From Streptomyces sp. NBC_00582 (lineage in GTDB: Bacteria; Actinomycetota; Actinomycetes; Streptomycetales; Streptomycetaceae), in the NCBI RefSeq assembly GCF_036345155.1, contig NZ_CP107772.1, forward strand, positions 4,402,001-4,466,000: 64,000 nt of DNA, written 5' to 3'. Position 1 is the stretch's first letter. The number at the start of each line of letters is the position of its first letter. Under the pieces are notes generated by a model, which was given only the letters and a program-made list of their open reading frames with translations, was not told the origin of the DNA and did not search any database. The translations under genes and the position numbers were made by a program. Shown here in pieces: positions 25,127 through 33,605 of this stretch.

Positions 25127-25198
25127 ATGCGCGAGCTCTCGACCTTCCTCTTTACCTATGGCGACCGGCCCACCGGCTGCCATGGTCGTGCTGCTTGA
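25127..25198 (+). CDS. Possible attenuator leader peptide with Phe-Leu-Phe-Thr-Tyr run
   Basis: A 23-codon frame, [19 protein letters not shown]..., ends at TGA 25198, ahead of the chorismate mutase gene. It contains Phe at 7 and 9 and Tyr at 11; two of these use TTT and TAT, which are rare in this genome. CATACT (25115-25120) lies 6 nt before the ATG, compatible with a leaderless start. A strong hairpin (25221-25253) follows 22 nt after the stop. Phe/Tyr codons ahead of a gene for Phe/Tyr synthesis fit ribosome-mediated attenuation, but this is inference from layout. Confidence 0.5.
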   Translation: MRELSTFLFTYGDRPTGCHGRAA

Positions 25199-25220
25199 GC
25201 CACTGACAAGCGACTTCCCC

Positions 25221-25253
25221 AGGCGCCCCGGGCCGACAAGGTCCGGGGCGTCT
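25221..25253 (+). terminator. Attenuator-like hairpin before chorismate mutase
   Basis: A 14-bp stem (AGGCGCCCCGGGCC with GGTCCGGGGCGTCT, two G-U pairs) and loop GACAA, in the 5' leader. A CGGCCC at codons 14-15 of the leader frame could pair with GGGCCG in the left arm region as a competing structure. Confidence 0.55.
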
Positions 25254-25328
25254 GGCGTTCTCCCGGGCCGTGTCGCTCCGGGGCTCCTCTTCCGACGGAT
25301 GACTGAACAGAGACGAAGGAGCCCCGAC

Positions 25329-25610
25329 ATGACCGCTCTCGATGTGACCGGCGCCCGTACCCCCGAGGCCGCCGATGTGATCACCGGTGCGCGGGAGCGC
25401 GTCGACGCCCTCGACGACCGGATCATCGGGCTGATCCAGGAGCGGATGGCCGTGTCCGCCGTCATCCAGGAGGCCCGGCTCACCTCCGGCGGCCGGCGGG
25501 TGAACCTCTCGCGTGAGATGGAGATCCTCGGTCACTACAGGGACGCGCTGGGCAAGCCCGGTACCGCCCTCGCGATGACGCTGCTGGAGCTGTGCCGGGG
25601 TCGTATCTGA
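25329..25610 (+). CDS. Chorismate mutase, AroQ type
   Basis: A 93-residue all-helical protein with the AroQ pattern: an ARERVDALDDRIIGLIQERMAVSAVIQEAR helix, then RRVNLSREMEIL. It converts chorismate to prephenate for phenylalanine and tyrosine synthesis and is monofunctional, with no dehydratase or dehydrogenase domain. ATG 25329 has AAGGAG 7 nt upstream. The 5' leader holds a short Phe/Tyr-containing frame and a hairpin. No other aromatic-pathway gene is nearby. Confidence 0.9.
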   Translation: MTALDVTGARTPEAADVITGARERVDALDDRIIGLIQERMAVSAVIQEARLTSGGRRVNLSREMEILGHYRDALGKPGTALAMTLLELCRGRI

Positions 25611-26079
25611 GTTCGGGCGCCGTCTCACCCGTACGCCGCGTGACCGCCGCCGCAGCGCTTCGTTGGTCCCGGTGTCCGTTCCAGCCAGGTGCGGGCCCGG
25701 AAGAAACCACGCGTGGGTCACTGGAGCGATGAGGCGGACGGATCGTGCCGTGCGCCGTGGGACCTCGCTCCAGGTAAGTGACCGGACGGCAGGGGACAGC
25801 AGCCCGGTCACCCAAGAGAACGGTCGGCCTCGGGGACGCTCGGGGCCGACCGGCGGACATGGCAAAAATGCACAAGAGCTGGGTCAAACGGTTGCGGGCG
25901 CCGCGTTCATCCAGCACGATGCGGAGAAAGCCCCCACTGCCCCGAGTCCCGTCCCGGACCGGCCCAGTGCGTGATGTGTCCTGGATGACTTCCAAAGGTC
26001 CAGACCAATAGAGCGGCGCAACCCCCCGGCGCCGCATCCCAGGCACCGGTGCTGCCCTGACGCCGGTGCTGGCGATAAG
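25611..26079. other. Intergenic region with an inverted repeat and a DasR-like site
   Basis: No convincing gene. A 9-bp inverted repeat CGGTCGGCC (25821-25829) / GGCCGACCG (25844-25852) may be the chorismate mutase terminator. AGGTCCAGACCA near 25994-26005 resembles a DasR operator (TGGTCTAGACCA core), but no chitin or aminosugar gene follows. A short basic frame at 25859-26011 has no family look and is not called. Confidence 0.45.
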
Positions 26080-26112
26080 AAGGGCCCTGCGGATCCGCCC
26101 CGCGGGGCCCTT
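26080..26112. terminator. Hairpin upstream of the sortase-substrate gene
   Basis: AAGGGCCC (26080-26087) pairs with GGGCCCTT (26105-26112), with additional GC pairing inside. It lies after no visible gene, so either it ends a short RNA from the DasR-like promoter region or insulates the next promoter. Confidence 0.6.
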
Positions 26113-26140
26113 CGTCGTGCGACCACGGCCCCGGGCAGGG

Positions 26141-26162
26141 TTATGTGATCTAGATCACATAA
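26141..26162. promoter_or_regulatory. Perfect CRP-type palindrome
   Basis: A 22-bp perfect palindrome centred on TGTGATCTAGATCACA, which is the textbook TGTGA-N6-TCACA CRP/FNR half-site arrangement. It is centred about 95 bp upstream of the sortase-substrate start codon. Confidence 0.7.
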
Positions 26163-26246
26163 AGATGCCGTGAGGTGGAGACAACTGTTCATGGGTTTCA
26201 CGGGTCACACCTGACACACCGAACCCGTTGATCTCCCGAGGTCTCC

Positions 26247-27272
26247 ATGAAGCTTCGCCGGACTCTCCTCACGGCGGCCGCGATGGTGCCGCTCGCCCTG
26301 CTCTCGGCTCCGACGGCGTTCGCCGAGGAGACCGGTTCGCCGTCCCCGAGCACCTCCGAGGCACAGACGGCGTCGCAGACGGCCTCCTCGTCCCCCACGG
26401 ACACATCGAGCCCGTCAGCCTCCACATCGTCCACGTCCTCCACGTCGTCCACGTCACCCACGTCGTCCACCTCGGCGACATCCTCCGGCTCCGCGACCTC
26501 CTCGGCCTCGCAGTCGTCCTCCGCGAGCGCCTCGGCGAGCGAGAACGGCGAGCCGTTCGACCCGTTCACCGACTGCAAGTCCTTCGAACTGGACGAGAAC
26601 CTCACCGCCGAGATCACCGGCCTGCCGAACAAGATCGTGGCCGGTTCCGGCTGGCACGGCTTCACCTTCAAGGTCCGCAACGACTCCGACCAGGACCTGA
26701 AGAACGTCTACATCGACGCCTTCCTCGAGTACGGCGGCGACACGGACGCCTGGCTGTCCGAGGGCCTCGCCGTCATCCAGGTCAAGGAGGACGGCAAGTG
26801 GACCGACAGCTTCCAGGACTCGTACGAGGACGAGAACGGCAAGACGGTCGACGTCACGGGCTCCTTCGTGGGGCTGCTCGACACCCTGGAGAAGAACAGC
26901 TCCACCACGCTCGACCTGCGGGTGAAGGTCAAGGCGTCGGCCCCGGCCGGCTCCTCGTTCGCGCTGAGCGAGGCGATCTACGCCGGCAAGGACGCCACCT
27001 GCCACGGCAACGGTGACTTCTACGACGTGAAGATCCTCGCCGCCGGCAGCGACGCGGGTGACGTCGACGACGCCAAGCCGAACGGCGAGAAGCCCCACAC
27101 CGACGACGGCACCCGGGCGCAGGGCAGCGCCAAGCCCATCAGCGGCAGCCTCGCCTCCACCGGCTCCGACTCCTCGCTCCCCGTCATCGGCCTCGTCGGC
27201 GGTGTCGCCGTCCTCGTCGGCGCGGGGGCGGTCGTGGCGGTTCGCCGCCGCAGGACCGGCGCGCACGTGTAG
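26247..27272 (+). CDS. LAxTG sortase-anchored surface protein
   Basis: A 341-residue secreted protein. Signal peptide 1-26 (AFA cleavage), Ser/Thr-rich low-complexity stalk about 28-105, and a beta-rich domain about 108-270 beginning DPFTDCKSFELDENLTAEITG. The C-terminal sorting signal has LASTG at 302-306, a hydrophobic helix and the basic tail RRRRTGAHV. LAxTG is the motif used by class E sortases of streptomycetes. No sortase gene is in the window, so anchoring must act in trans. Two cysteines in the domain may form a disulphide. A CRP-type palindrome lies upstream. Confidence 0.88.
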   Translation: MKLRRTLLTAAAMVPLALLSAPTAFAEETGSPSPSTSEAQTASQTASSSPTDTSSPSASTSSTSSTSSTSPTSSTSATSSGSATSSASQSSSASASASENGEPFDPFTDCKSFELDENLTAEITGLPNKIVAGSGWHGFTFKVRNDSDQDLKNVYIDAFLEYGGDTDAWLSEGLAVIQVKEDGKWTDSFQDSYEDENGKTVDVTGSFVGLLDTLEKNSSTTLDLRVKVKASAPAGSSFALSEAIYAGKDATCHGNGDFYDVKILAAGSDAGDVDDAKPNGEKPHTDDGTRAQGSAKPISGSLASTGSDSSLPVIGLVGGVAVLVGAGAVVAVRRRRTGAHV

Positions 27273-27292
27273 GGCGCCGGCCCGGACCAGCG

Positions 27293-27328
27293 AAGGGACC
27301 TGCGCTCGGAGGGGGGCGCAGGTCCCTT
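27293..27328. terminator. Bidirectional terminator
   Basis: Perfect 13-bp stem AAGGGACCTGCGC / GCGCAGGTCCCTT with a 10-nt loop, between convergent genes. Confidence 0.9.
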
Positions 27329-27359
27329 TCGCTCACGTGGTACGGGGTGAACCGTCGCC

Positions 27360-29138
27360 CTACTTCCTCGGCGGCACCGTCGGCATTCCCAGGAACGGCA
27401 GGCGCAGCGCGCCGAACGCGTCCGCCGGGACCGCCGGGGCCTGTGGCTCCACCGGCTTCAGCCGCTCGTACGCGGCTCCCTGCGCCGGACGCGGGTCCGC
27501 CTCGCCCTTGTTGGGCCAGTACGACATCGCCCGCTCGGCCTGCGCGGTGATGGTGAGGGAGGGGTTCACGCCCAGGTTCGCCGAGACCGCGGCGCCGTCG
27601 ACCACCGAGATGCCGGGGTGGCCGTAGAGGCGGTGGTACGGGTCGATGACCCCGGTCTCGCGGGAGTCGCCGATGGGGCAGCCGCCGAGGAAGTGGGCGG
27701 TGAGCGGGGTGCCCATCAGCTCGCCCACGTTGGATCCGGCGAAGCCGTTGATGTCGGCGGCGATCGCGGAGGCGGCCTCGGAGGCGGCCCTGATCTGCTT
27801 GGGGTTGGGCGCGCCGTGGCCCTGGCGGGCGGTCAGCAGCCCCTTGCCCACGCCCGTCTGCTTCAGATGGGTGGTGAGCGAGTTGTCCAGTGACTGCATG
27901 ACCAGGCCGATGATGGTCCGCTCCGACCAGCGGCGATTGGACAGCGAGCGCAGGACGAGGAGCGGGTGGCGGGCCGCGTTGGCCAGCCAGCCGGCGACCC
28001 GCGACGAGCCGTCCGCGTAGGGGACCTGGAGGATGGACAGGCCGCCCATGGAGTTGGAGCCCTTGCCGTAGCGGACCGGCTCGATGTGGGTGTTCTCGTC
28101 GGGGTGGACCGAGGAGGTGATGGCGACTCCGCGGGTGAAGTCGACCTTCGGCGCGCCGGTCGCCTTGCGGTAGCGGCGGTCGTCGGTCTGGGCGCCGACC
28201 AGCGCCTCGGAGTTGGTGCGGGTCAGCTCGCCCAGCCGGTCCGACAGGTACGGCAGCTGTCCGTTCGCCTTCATGCGGTGCAGCAGGGTCTGGGTGCCGT
28301 AGGTGCCGGCGGCGAGGACGACCCGGCGGGCCTTGAAGGTGCGTCCCCTGGAGCGGCGGCGGTCGTCGGTCGGGAGGGTCGCGACCGCGTATCCGCCCTG
28401 GGAGTCGTCCGTGACCGACACGACCGTCGTCATCGGGTGGACGACCGCGCCGGCCTTCTCGGCGAGGTGGAGGTAGTTCTCGTTGAGGGTGTTCTTCGCG
28501 CCGTGCCGGCAACCGGTCATGCACTCGCCGCACTCGGTGCAGGCCCTGCGGGCGGGGCCGGCGCCGCCGAAGTAGGGGTCGGCGACCTGTTCGCCGGGTG
28601 CGGCCTTCGCCGTCCCGTCGGCGTCCTTGCCGTCGCCGAAGAAGACGCCGACCGGGGCGGGGTGGAAGGTGTCGCCGACGCCCATCCGCTCCGCCGCCGC
28701 CTTCAGGTGCACGTCGGAGGGGGTCGTCGTCGGGTTCAGCCGTACGCCGAGCATGCGGCGCGCCTGGTCGTAGTACGGGCTCAGCTCCTCCTGCCAGTCG
28801 GTGATGTCCCGCCACTGGGGGTCGTCGAAGAAGGGCTTCGGCGGGACGTAGAGGGTGTTGGCGTAGTTCAGGGAACCGCCGCCGACGCCCGCGCCCGCCA
28901 GGACCATCACGTTGCCGAGGAGGTGGATGCGCTGGATGCCGTAGAGGCCGAGCCTGGGGGCCCAGAGGTAGTTCTTCAGGTCCCAGGAGTTCTTGGGGAG
29001 GGTCTCGCGGGTGAAGCGGCGGCCGGCTTCCAGGACGCCGACCCTGTAGCCCTTCTCCGTGAGGCGCAGGGCGGTGACGGAACCGCCGAAGCCGGAGCCC
29101 ACGACGAGGACGTCGTAGTCGTAGGTGTCCTGGGGCAC
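27360..29138 (-). CDS. GMC-family oxidoreductase (cholesterol-oxidase-like)
   Basis: A 592-residue flavoprotein. The FAD-binding GSGFGGS motif follows the start (VLVVGSGFGGSVTALRL), with GAGVGGGSLNYAN and the C-terminal GGCPIGDSRETGVIDPYHRLYGHPGISVVDGA typical of GMC/cholesterol oxidases. A Cys-rich CTECGECMTGCRHGAKN could hold an iron-sulphur cluster. The true start is GTG 29138 with GAGGAG 6 nt upstream, although the same frame stays open for about 490 codons further upstream through the neighbouring gene. The aldehyde dehydrogenase ends about 100 bp upstream on the same strand; an alcohol-to-acid relay is possible (inference). Confidence 0.88.
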   Translation of the reverse strand: MPQDTYDYDVLVVGSGFGGSVTALRLTEKGYRVGVLEAGRRFTRETLPKNSWDLKNYLWAPRLGLYGIQRIHLLGNVMVLAGAGVGGGSLNYANTLYVPPKPFFDDPQWRDITDWQEELSPYYDQARRMLGVRLNPTTTPSDVHLKAAAERMGVGDTFHPAPVGVFFGDGKDADGTAKAAPGEQVADPYFGGAGPARRACTECGECMTGCRHGAKNTLNENYLHLAEKAGAVVHPMTTVVSVTDDSQGGYAVATLPTDDRRRSRGRTFKARRVVLAAGTYGTQTLLHRMKANGQLPYLSDRLGELTRTNSEALVGAQTDDRRYRKATGAPKVDFTRGVAITSSVHPDENTHIEPVRYGKGSNSMGGLSILQVPYADGSSRVAGWLANAARHPLLVLRSLSNRRWSERTIIGLVMQSLDNSLTTHLKQTGVGKGLLTARQGHGAPNPKQIRAASEAASAIAADINGFAGSNVGELMGTPLTAHFLGGCPIGDSRETGVIDPYHRLYGHPGISVVDGAAVSANLGVNPSLTITAQAERAMSYWPNKGEADPRPAQGAAYERLKPVEPQAPAVPADAFGALRLPFLGMPTVPPRK

Positions 29139-29236
29139 GGGGGTCTCCTCGTTGCGTTTCGCGTGCGGGCCGGTGATGGCTGGTCGCGCCCGGGCGGCGG
29201 AGCCGCATGTCGATACAGCCCCGCGCCCCTGGTCGG

Positions 29237-30868
29237 CTACCTGAGCCTCAGTGCCTTCATCACCCTCAGGCTCGTGCTCATGAAGGCCGCGTACTTCTCG
29301 TCGTCCATGCCCAGTGAGGGGGCCATCGGCAGGAGCCGCTGCTGGGCGACCGTCTGGGCCTCCGTGTACTTGAGGATGCCCTCGGAGCCGTGGCGGCGGC
29401 CGAGGCCGGAGTCCTTCATGCCGCCCATCGGGGACTGGACGCTGCCGTACGCGGGCGCGTAGCCCTCGTTGACGTTGACCGTGCCGGTGCGCAGCCGGGC
29501 GGCGACCTCGCGGCCGCGTCGGCCGTCCTTCGTCCAGACCGACGCGTTGAGGCCGTACGGCGTGGAGTTGGCGAGCTCGACCGCCTCCTCGTCCGTGCTG
29601 AAGCGGTAGATGGAGACGACCGGGCCGAAGGTCTCCTCGCCGCACACGGCCATGGGCTCGGTGACGCCGTCGAGGATGGTCGGCTCGTAGAAGTAGGGGC
29701 CGATGTCCGGGCGGGCCACGCCGCCGGCGAGCACCTTGGCGCCCTTGGCGACGGCCTCCTCCACGTGCCGGGTCACGGTCTCGAGCTGGCGTTCGCCGAC
29801 CAGCGAGCCCATGTCGGCGCCGTAGGCGAGGGAGTTGCCGAGGCGCATGCCCCTGGTGCGGGTGGCGAAGCGCTCCAGGAAGGCGTCCGCGATCGACTCG
29901 TGGACGTAGAGCCGCTCGATGGAGATGCAGAGCTGGCCGGCGGAGGAGAAGCAGGCGCGGACGGCACCCGCGGCGGCCTTCTCGATGTCGGCGTCCTCGA
30001 GGACCAGCATGGCGTTCTTGCCGCCGAGTTCGAGGGACACGCCGACCAGTCGGGCGGCGGCGCCCTGGGCGACCTCGCGGCCGGTGCGGGTGGAGCCGGT
30101 GAAGGAGACGTAGTCGGCGTGCCGGACGACCTCGGGGCCGACGACCGGGCCCTCGCCGAGGACGACCTGGAAGACGTCGGCGGGCAGCCCGGCCTCGATG
30201 AGGAGGTCGCGGGCCCACAGGGCCGTCAGACAGGTCTCCGTGTCCGGCTTCATCACGACCGCGTTGCCCGCGACGAACGCGGGGAGCGCGTCGCCGACGG
30301 AGAGCTCCAGGGGGTAGTTCCAGGGGGCGATCTGGCCGACGACTCCGCGCGGGTGGCGCAGTTCGGTGACCTTGGTGAGGGTCGGCATGGCGCCGGCGTG
30401 CCGCTTCGGCCGCAGATAGGCCACGGCCCGGCGGCCGTAGTGGCGGGCGGCGACCGCGACGGCCTGGACCTCCTCGTGGGCGTGCAGGCGCGCCTTGCCG
30501 GTCTCGAGCTGGATCAGGTCGAGGACCTCGGCCTGGCGGGCCAGGACCAGGTCGTGGAAGCACAGGAGCACGGCCGCGCGTTCGCGTACGGGTGTCCGCG
30601 CCCACACCGCCTGTGCGGCGCGGGCCGCCTCGTAGGCCTTGAGTACGTCCTCGGGGGTGGACTCGGGCAGGTCGGCGAGCTTCTCGCCGGTGAACGGCGT
30701 GTGGTTCACGGTACGGCCGGAGCCGACGACGCCCTTGGTGAGCTGGGCGACGAGCTGGGGGGTGACCACGTCGGCGGCGGTGCGTACGCCTGTGGGGGCG
30801 GGGGCGAGGGGGTTCGTACCGGCCGTGGTCGTCGTACCGGTGGCTTCCGGGGCCTGCGAGTCCGTCAT
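29237..30868 (-). CDS. Succinate-semialdehyde/aldehyde dehydrogenase
   Basis: A 543-residue NAD(P)-dependent aldehyde dehydrogenase. Cofactor-binding region FTGSTRTGREV, general base in ELGGKN, catalytic Cys in SSAGQLCISIERL, and C-terminal EETFGPVVSIYRF. The long form with NYPLELSVGDALPA resembles GabD2-type succinate-semialdehyde dehydrogenases. ATG 30868 lies 7 nt after a minus-strand TACGCT (30876-30881), so the message is probably leaderless; an ATG at 30961 lacks support. Confidence 0.88.
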   Translation of the reverse strand: MTDSQAPEATGTTTTAGTNPLAPAPTGVRTAADVVTPQLVAQLTKGVVGSGRTVNHTPFTGEKLADLPESTPEDVLKAYEAARAAQAVWARTPVRERAAVLLCFHDLVLARQAEVLDLIQLETGKARLHAHEEVQAVAVAARHYGRRAVAYLRPKRHAGAMPTLTKVTELRHPRGVVGQIAPWNYPLELSVGDALPAFVAGNAVVMKPDTETCLTALWARDLLIEAGLPADVFQVVLGEGPVVGPEVVRHADYVSFTGSTRTGREVAQGAAARLVGVSLELGGKNAMLVLEDADIEKAAAGAVRACFSSAGQLCISIERLYVHESIADAFLERFATRTRGMRLGNSLAYGADMGSLVGERQLETVTRHVEEAVAKGAKVLAGGVARPDIGPYFYEPTILDGVTEPMAVCGEETFGPVVSIYRFSTDEEAVELANSTPYGLNASVWTKDGRRGREVAARLRTGTVNVNEGYAPAYGSVQSPMGGMKDSGLGRRHGSEGILKYTEAQTVAQQRLLPMAPSLGMDDEKYAAFMSTSLRVMKALRLR

Positions 30869-31000
30869 GACGCGCAGCGTATGCCGCTGAAACGACTTTT
30901 GGGTACCCGCCGGTAACGGGGATTCACCGACCGTCCACACGACGCCAGTGTCCACTGGCAACGAACCCGCTGATCAGGCCGCCGATGCGCCCCCGGGCCG

Positions 31001-31825
31001 TCAGTGGCTCCCGGTCTCCAGGGGGGCGTGGGATGCCGTGAGCACCGCTTCCAGTTCCGCGGCGGCCTGCGCCGGGGCGGGGCGGCGGTCCGGGTCGGGC
31101 GTCAGGAGGCGCCGCACGAGGGGGTGCAGCGGACCCGCGTCCTCGACGGCGGCGCGCAGCAGGGCGCCGAGCGACCACAGGTCGGAGGCGGGGCCGGCGT
31201 CGCGGCCGGACCTGCGCTCGGGGGCGACGAAGTCCGCGGCGCCGGTGGGCGGGTCCGGGGTGTGGGCCAGGCCGAAGTCGGTGAGGGCGACCCGGCCGTC
31301 CGGGCCGAGCAGGACGTTCGCCGGCCGCACATCCCGGTGGACGATGCCGATCGCGTGCGCCGCGCGCAGGGCGCCGAGGACGGCGAGACCGATGCGGGCG
31401 GCCTCGGTGGGGTCGAGGGGGCCGCGTGCGAGTGTCTCGTGCAGGGACTCGCCGTGGATCAGCTCCATGACGATCCAGGGCGGTCCGTCGCCGGCCGCCT
31501 CGGGCTGCCCGTCCTCCTCCACCACGTCGAGGATGGAGACGGCGGAGGGGTGGTCGACGCGGGCGGCGGCGCGGGCCTCGTGGTGGAGGCGGTGTGCGGC
31601 CCTGCGGCGGTCCTCGTCCCCGGGGCGGCCGGGCAACCGGGGCTGTTTGACGGCGACTTCGCGGTCGAGGAGGTCGTCGTGGGCCCGCCAGACGGTGCCC
31701 GCGGTGCCGGCGCCGATCGGTTCGAGCAGTCGGTAACGCCCGCCCACGGTGCGGTCGTTGACGCCTGTGGCGGCGCCTGCGCGGGAGCCTGCGGGGGCGC
31801 CTATCGGGGCACCGTCGTCACTCAT
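31001..31825 (-). CDS. Soluble Ser/Thr protein kinase with HRDxRP catalytic loop
   Basis: A 274-residue kinase domain without a transmembrane segment. Gly-rich loop GAGTAGTV (38-45), ATP lysine K60 in VAVK, DFG at 183-185, APE (FVAPER). The catalytic loop reads HRDVRPAN, with Arg167 in place of the usual Lys. It is the last and shortest gene of a six-gene minus-strand kinase cluster. The neighbouring 13-bp inverted repeat separates it from the previous kinase, so it may have its own transcript. Confidence 0.88.
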   Translation of the reverse strand: MSDDGAPIGAPAGSRAGAATGVNDRTVGGRYRLLEPIGAGTAGTVWRAHDDLLDREVAVKQPRLPGRPGDEDRRRAAHRLHHEARAAARVDHPSAVSILDVVEEDGQPEAAGDGPPWIVMELIHGESLHETLARGPLDPTEAARIGLAVLGALRAAHAIGIVHRDVRPANVLLGPDGRVALTDFGLAHTPDPPTGAADFVAPERRSGRDAGPASDLWSLGALLRAAVEDAGPLHPLVRRLLTPDPDRRPAPAQAAAELEAVLTASHAPLETGSH

Positions 31826-31874
31826 GCCCCATGACTACCACGAGCACCGCGCTCCACGCCGGGCACCACGGGAG

Positions 31875-31934
31875 TAGGGCCCTTCTGACGGAACGCCGCT
31901 CCTTCACCCGCGGAGACCCGCCAGAAGGGCCCTA
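31875..31934. repeat. Inverted repeat between kinase genes (possible terminator)
   Basis: TAGGGCCCTTCTG (31875-31887) and CAGAAGGGCCCTA (31922-31934), perfect 13 bp with a 34-nt loop. The right arm includes the stop codon of the upstream kinase. Confidence 0.6.
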
Positions 31935-33554
31935 GGGTCGGTCGACGTCCAGGTTCGCGATCGCCGTCCGCGCCACCTCCTGGCCCCGCGCGGTGAAGTC
32001 GCCCTTGCCGGGGTAGCCGATCAGCAGCTTGTACATGTCGCCGGCGGAGGAGCGGTAGTAGAAGATCCTCACCTCGCGCGGGCGCGGGTCCTGACTGTCG
32101 TCGGTGGTGTAGACCACGGTGTTCTCTGCGGCGGGCCGGCTGCCCCGGTACTTCACGTTGTCGTCGGTCCGGGTGCGCGGCTTCTTCGGCATGTCGAGCT
32201 CGTAGCTGCCGGACTCCTTGAAGTCCCCGTCGTCGGCGTACATCTCGGCCGCCGCCGAGGCCTGGATCTCCTTGCCGGTGTCCTCCGCCTTGCGTGCCAC
32301 CTCCAGGACGACCGAGATCGCGCCGCTGGGGTCGGTGTAGGCGACCCAGTGCTCGTCGTCCCTGCTGTCCTTGTCGGGCTCGCTGCGCACATAGGTGCCG
32401 GGCACGGCGAGCGTCGCGGTGACGTCCTTCTCGTGGTGCTTCTTCCAGCTCTCCGGCAGCGGTCCGGCGAACGGGTCGGCGATCAGCACGTACGCCGTCA
32501 CGGCCGCCGCGACGACGGCGGCTCCCAGCCCGATCCAGACGGTACGGCCGCTGCGGCGCCGGCGTGCGGGCGCGTCGGCCTCCGACACGGCCGCCGTGAT
32601 CGGCGAGGGCTGCGGCGGCGCCGGCGGCTGCGCGGCCGCCTCCAGCAGTGCCCTGACCCGCGCGGCGCCGGGGCGGCGGGCCGGGTCCTTGTCGAGCAGT
32701 CCGTTCACGGCCTCGGCGAGCGGGCCCGTGGCGGCGGCGGGCGGGGCGGGCGCGGCGTTGAGGACGGACTGGAGCGTGGCCGGCGTGTTGCTGCGGCGGA
32801 ACGGCGACACGCCCTCGGTCGCCGCGTACAGCACCACGCCGAGCGACCACAGGTCGGAGGCCGGCCCGGGACGCTGGCCGAGCACCCGTTCCGGTGCGAT
32901 GTACTCGGGCGAGCCCACGAACCCGCCGGTGTCGGTCAGGCTGGTCTCGCCCTCGATCTGCGCGATGCCGAAGTCGGTGAGGACGATCCGGTCGTGGCGG
33001 CCGAGGAGGATGTTGTCGGGCTTCACGTCCCGGTGCAGGACGCCCGCCGCGTGCGCCGCCTCCAGCGCGTCCAGCACCTGAAGGCCGATCCGGGCGGCCT
33101 CGCGGGCGGCGAGCGTGCCCTCCTGGAGGGCGCTGCCGAGCGAGCGGCCGTGGACCAGCTCCATCACGATCCAGGGCTGTCCGTCGACGACGGCGACATC
33201 GTGCACGGTGACCACGGCGGGGTGGTCGAGCCGGGCCGCCGCCCGCGCCTCGCGGCGCATCCGCTCGAACGCGTTGGCCCGTTCCCGTTCGGGAAGGTGG
33301 TCCGGTACGCGCGGCTCCTTGACGGCGACCTCGCGGTCGACGACCTCGTCCTTGGCGTGCCACACCGTGCCCATGCCGCCGTGCCCGAGCTTGGACAGCA
33401 GCCGGTAGCGGCCGGCTATCAGGCGCCCGACGCCGGGCTCGCCCTGCTGCGGGGGAAGCTGCGAAGGGGCGGCGGCGGCCTGTGGGTTCGGCGGTTGCAG
33501 AACAAAACTCGTCGTCTCGTCGGACTCGTGGCCGACGCCCCCGTGATGACTCAT
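31932..33554 (-). CDS. Membrane Ser/Thr protein kinase
   Basis: A 540-residue kinase. Pro/Gln-rich N-terminus, kinase domain about 45-305 with LGHGGMGTV, VAVKEP, HRDVKPDN, DFG and SPEY(I)APER, a basic juxtamembrane RRRRSGR, one membrane helix about 340-360, and an extracytoplasmic domain of about 175 residues with no PASTA repeats. All catalytic residues are intact. Start ATG 33554 is chosen; ATG 33566 is a close alternative. The cluster corresponds, from memory, to the kinase genes that include PkaI in S. coelicolor, linked to spore-wall synthesis. Confidence 0.9.
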   Translation of the reverse strand: MSHHGGVGHESDETTSFVLQPPNPQAAAAPSQLPPQQGEPGVGRLIAGRYRLLSKLGHGGMGTVWHAKDEVVDREVAVKEPRVPDHLPERERANAFERMRREARAAARLDHPAVVTVHDVAVVDGQPWIVMELVHGRSLGSALQEGTLAAREAARIGLQVLDALEAAHAAGVLHRDVKPDNILLGRHDRIVLTDFGIAQIEGETSLTDTGGFVGSPEYIAPERVLGQRPGPASDLWSLGVVLYAATEGVSPFRRSNTPATLQSVLNAAPAPPAAATGPLAEAVNGLLDKDPARRPGAARVRALLEAAAQPPAPPQPSPITAAVSEADAPARRRRSGRTVWIGLGAAVVAAAVTAYVLIADPFAGPLPESWKKHHEKDVTATLAVPGTYVRSEPDKDSRDDEHWVAYTDPSGAISVVLEVARKAEDTGKEIQASAAAEMYADDGDFKESGSYELDMPKKPRTRTDDNVKYRGSRPAAENTVVYTTDDSQDPRPREVRIFYYRSSAGDMYKLLIGYPGKGDFTARGQEVARTAIANLDVDRP

Positions 33555-33605
33555 GGGTCCATCCATATCGCGCCAGGCGGGCCGGTTACCACCGGAGAAG
33601 GGCAA

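Noticed and set aside
25199..25210. CACTGACAAG (TTGTCAGTG on minus) resembling the PafBC box
   Set aside because: The hexamer 8 nt away is AGCACG, not TANNNT, and no minus-strand gene follows within a sensible distance.
25859..26011. Short basic frame MAKMHKSWVKRL...
   Set aside because: No clear ribosome site, no family resemblance, codon use not typical; probably non-coding.
29139..30605. Upstream continuation of the GMC oxidoreductase frame (total 1081 codons)
   Set aside because: The extra sequence is an out-of-frame shadow of the aldehyde dehydrogenase; a GTG with a good ribosome site at 29138 begins the FAD-binding motif.
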